In this document: piece by piece, positions 63,178 through 64,000 of the stretch | Position numbering within the stretch: the stretch's first letter is position 1 | Layout: the number at the start of each line of letters is the position of its first letter | Assembly: GCA_963674455.1 (NCBI GenBank) | Contig: CAVMBE010000060.1 | Span: 62,001 to 126,000, forward strand | Direction: 5' to 3' | From: Lecanosticta acicola | Lineage: Eukaryota > Ascomycota > Dothideomycetes > Mycosphaerellales > Mycosphaerellaceae | Length of the DNA: 64,000 bases | Made by a program: the position numbers and the translations under genes | The notes under the pieces: model-generated | The model's database searches: none | What the model was told of the DNA's origin: nothing | Seen by the model: the letters and a program-made list of their open reading frames with translations, nothing else

Positions 63178-63558
63178 AGGCAACCGATTTTTGTTATCAT
63201 CGCCCTCCTCACCGCCGGTGTTCTCGGGCGCAAAACAAATCCACTTCCAATAAATTCGTGCTACCACACCGGCTACAAGTGTTCATCCACCGATCCGGAC
63301 GTGAAGGATCATTACCCTTACGAGTGGGAGGTACGTTGACTCTTATAATCGTAAAAGCCGGCAGCCCCTCTTCGATCGCTAAATATGAAATTTCTTCGCA
63401 GTGTCCCCCCCGGCGCTCCATCCGATACTTTAAGCGGCGGTGGGGCGTGTGAGTATGAAATAGTGGGAAGTGACTATTTTTGCGTAAGTATCCCGCTGCC
63501 CTACCTAGGAGCGAAAGGTAGACTGGGAACGCTGACGAGTGCGTAGTGTCAAGCGTAG
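63178..63558 (+). pseudogene. Decayed copy 1 of a small secreted Cys-rich protein gene
   Basis: Three exon-like blocks at 63178-63330, 63402-63483 and 63547-63558 align with the intact downstream copy: a hydrophobic leader (FVIIALLTAGVLG), SCYHTGYKCSSTDPDVKDHY and PYEWE, intron, CPP-GAP block ending GSDYFC, intron, Cys-Gln-Ala-stop. Two lesions are visible. The codon aligned with the copy 2 ATG is AGG at 63178-63180. A run of seven C at 63405-63411 is one base longer than needed, shifting the frame so that translation ends at a TGA within the exon. An in-frame ATG exists upstream at 63091 but would bury the signal sequence. Introns and splice sites (GTACGT..TTCGCAG, GTAAGT..GTGCGTAG) are preserved. 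Confidence 0.7.
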
Positions 63559-63605
63559 ACTCTCTTGATCGATAAGAAAGACTTATCACGGCTTTCCAAG
63601 AGAGT
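63559..63605. repeat. Inverted repeat between the tandem copies
   Basis: ACTCTCTTG at 63559-63567 pairs with CAAGAGAGT at 63597-63605, and an inner GATAAG/CTTATC hairpin lies at 63571-63587. It sits between the stop of copy 1 and the start of copy 2, and could be a transcript-end structure or a chance palindrome. Confidence 0.6.
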
Positions 63606-63638
63606 GTGTTCCGTTCTTCCCAACTCTCGCACCAAGTC

Positions 63639-64000
63639 ATGTATCCTGCCTTGGCTATGATGCTTCTCCTAGGCGCCGGTGTTGTTCTCGCCTATACACC
63701 TCCTCCTACAGACCAGTGCTACAGAACCCAACAGGGTTGTCAAACCAGGGATAAGGAACTCCTCGCGTCCTACCCTCATGAGTGGGCGGTACGTTTTTGA
63801 TGATTTTTACCTCCAATCGCAAAGCCGGCATATCTTTTGATGAACGCTAATATATCAACTTTTCGCAGTGTCCCCCTGGCGCTCCGCTCTCGGGTTTGAA
63901 CGCTGGTCAGGGGTGTGAGGCCGAAGCACCAGGAAGCGAATTTTATTGCGTAAGTGTCTCGTTGACTTAGGAGTGGAGGAGACTGGAACGCTGACGAGTG
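63639..64000 (+). CDS. Small secreted cysteine-rich protein, copy 2 (3' end beyond window)
   Basis: Exon 1 63639-63788 and exon 2 63869-63949 encode 77 residues; intron 2 starts GTAAGT at 63950 and is cut by the window edge. By comparison with copy 1, a last exon of three codons (Cys-Gln-Ala) is expected just beyond. MYPALAMMLLLGAGVVLAYT is a signal peptide with cleavage likely after LAY or VLA. The mature peptide would be about 60 residues with cysteines at DQC, QGC, the exon-2 start CPPGAP, QGC and EFYC, plus the predicted exon-3 Cys: six, ending CC. Small secreted Cys-rich proteins of this kind act as effectors, antimicrobial peptides or surface proteins in fungi; no specific family is recognised. 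The ATG at 63639 was chosen over an upstream GTG. Confidence 0.75.

Noticed and set aside
1..64000. tRNA, rRNA, CRISPR or a prokaryote-type defence system
   Set aside because: No cloverleaf, rRNA core or spaced direct-repeat array was seen, and the DNA is eukaryotic with spliceosomal introns.

Overview
The window is nuclear DNA of a filamentous ascomycete, most likely a Dothideomycete. The evidence is compact genes with short introns (about 40 to 200 bp, GT..AG with CTAAC or CTGAC-like branch points), fungal-only families (DUF3431, DUF4243/questin oxidase-like, fungal rhodopsin-like membrane protein, fungal integrase transposon), F-box-like orphans typical of Dothideomycetes, and a repeat carrying a strong repeat-induced point mutation (RIP) signature. 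The genus cannot be fixed from sequence alone.

Layout. 1-4.6 kb: the tail of a gene, an F-box-like gene, and the divergent pair TMA20 (-) / SGT2-like (+). 4.6-9.6 kb: gene-poor, holding a decayed rhodopsin-like membrane-protein gene. 9.6-19.1 kb: a LARP1-type La protein, a GPP1/DOG-type HAD phosphatase and a cPLA2-like phospholipase. 19.1-25.0 kb: a 3 kb repeat-rich leader and a homeobox transcription factor. 25.5-29.5 kb: TRM8 (-) and a DUF4243 oxidase (+) in divergence, then a small Cys-rich gene. 29.7-36.6 kb: a housekeeping block of TSR1, mannose-6-phosphate isomerase, mitochondrial GrpE (MGE1) and CTF8. 36.6-40.9 kb: a P450 relic, a DUF3431 protein, a weak ORF and a U1-type zinc-finger gene.

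41.0-46.4 kb: a 5.4 kb DNA transposon with 42-bp terminal inverted repeats, a 4-bp CTCT duplication and a heavily RIP-mutated integrase-type transposase. It sits in what was a promoter of about 220 bp shared by two genes. 46.5-54.7 kb: a two-membrane-segment mitochondrial protein, an IGHMBP2/HCS1-type helicase and a 720-aa unrecognised coiled-coil protein. 55.0-61.5 kb: NFS1, RVS167, a DsbA-like protein and VPS23. 61.9-64.0 kb: an F-box-like orphan, a small minus-strand ORF and a tandem pair of small secreted Cys-rich protein genes, the first of which is decayed.

Most genes are independent housekeeping units rather than a pathway. The accessory features are the transposon, the tandem secreted-peptide pair, the small Cys-rich protein and the two relic genes. 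Many exon models below were worked out by hand from splice sites and reading-frame continuity. Several of the longest open frames start at GTG or TTG; in those cases I chose the first in-frame ATG.
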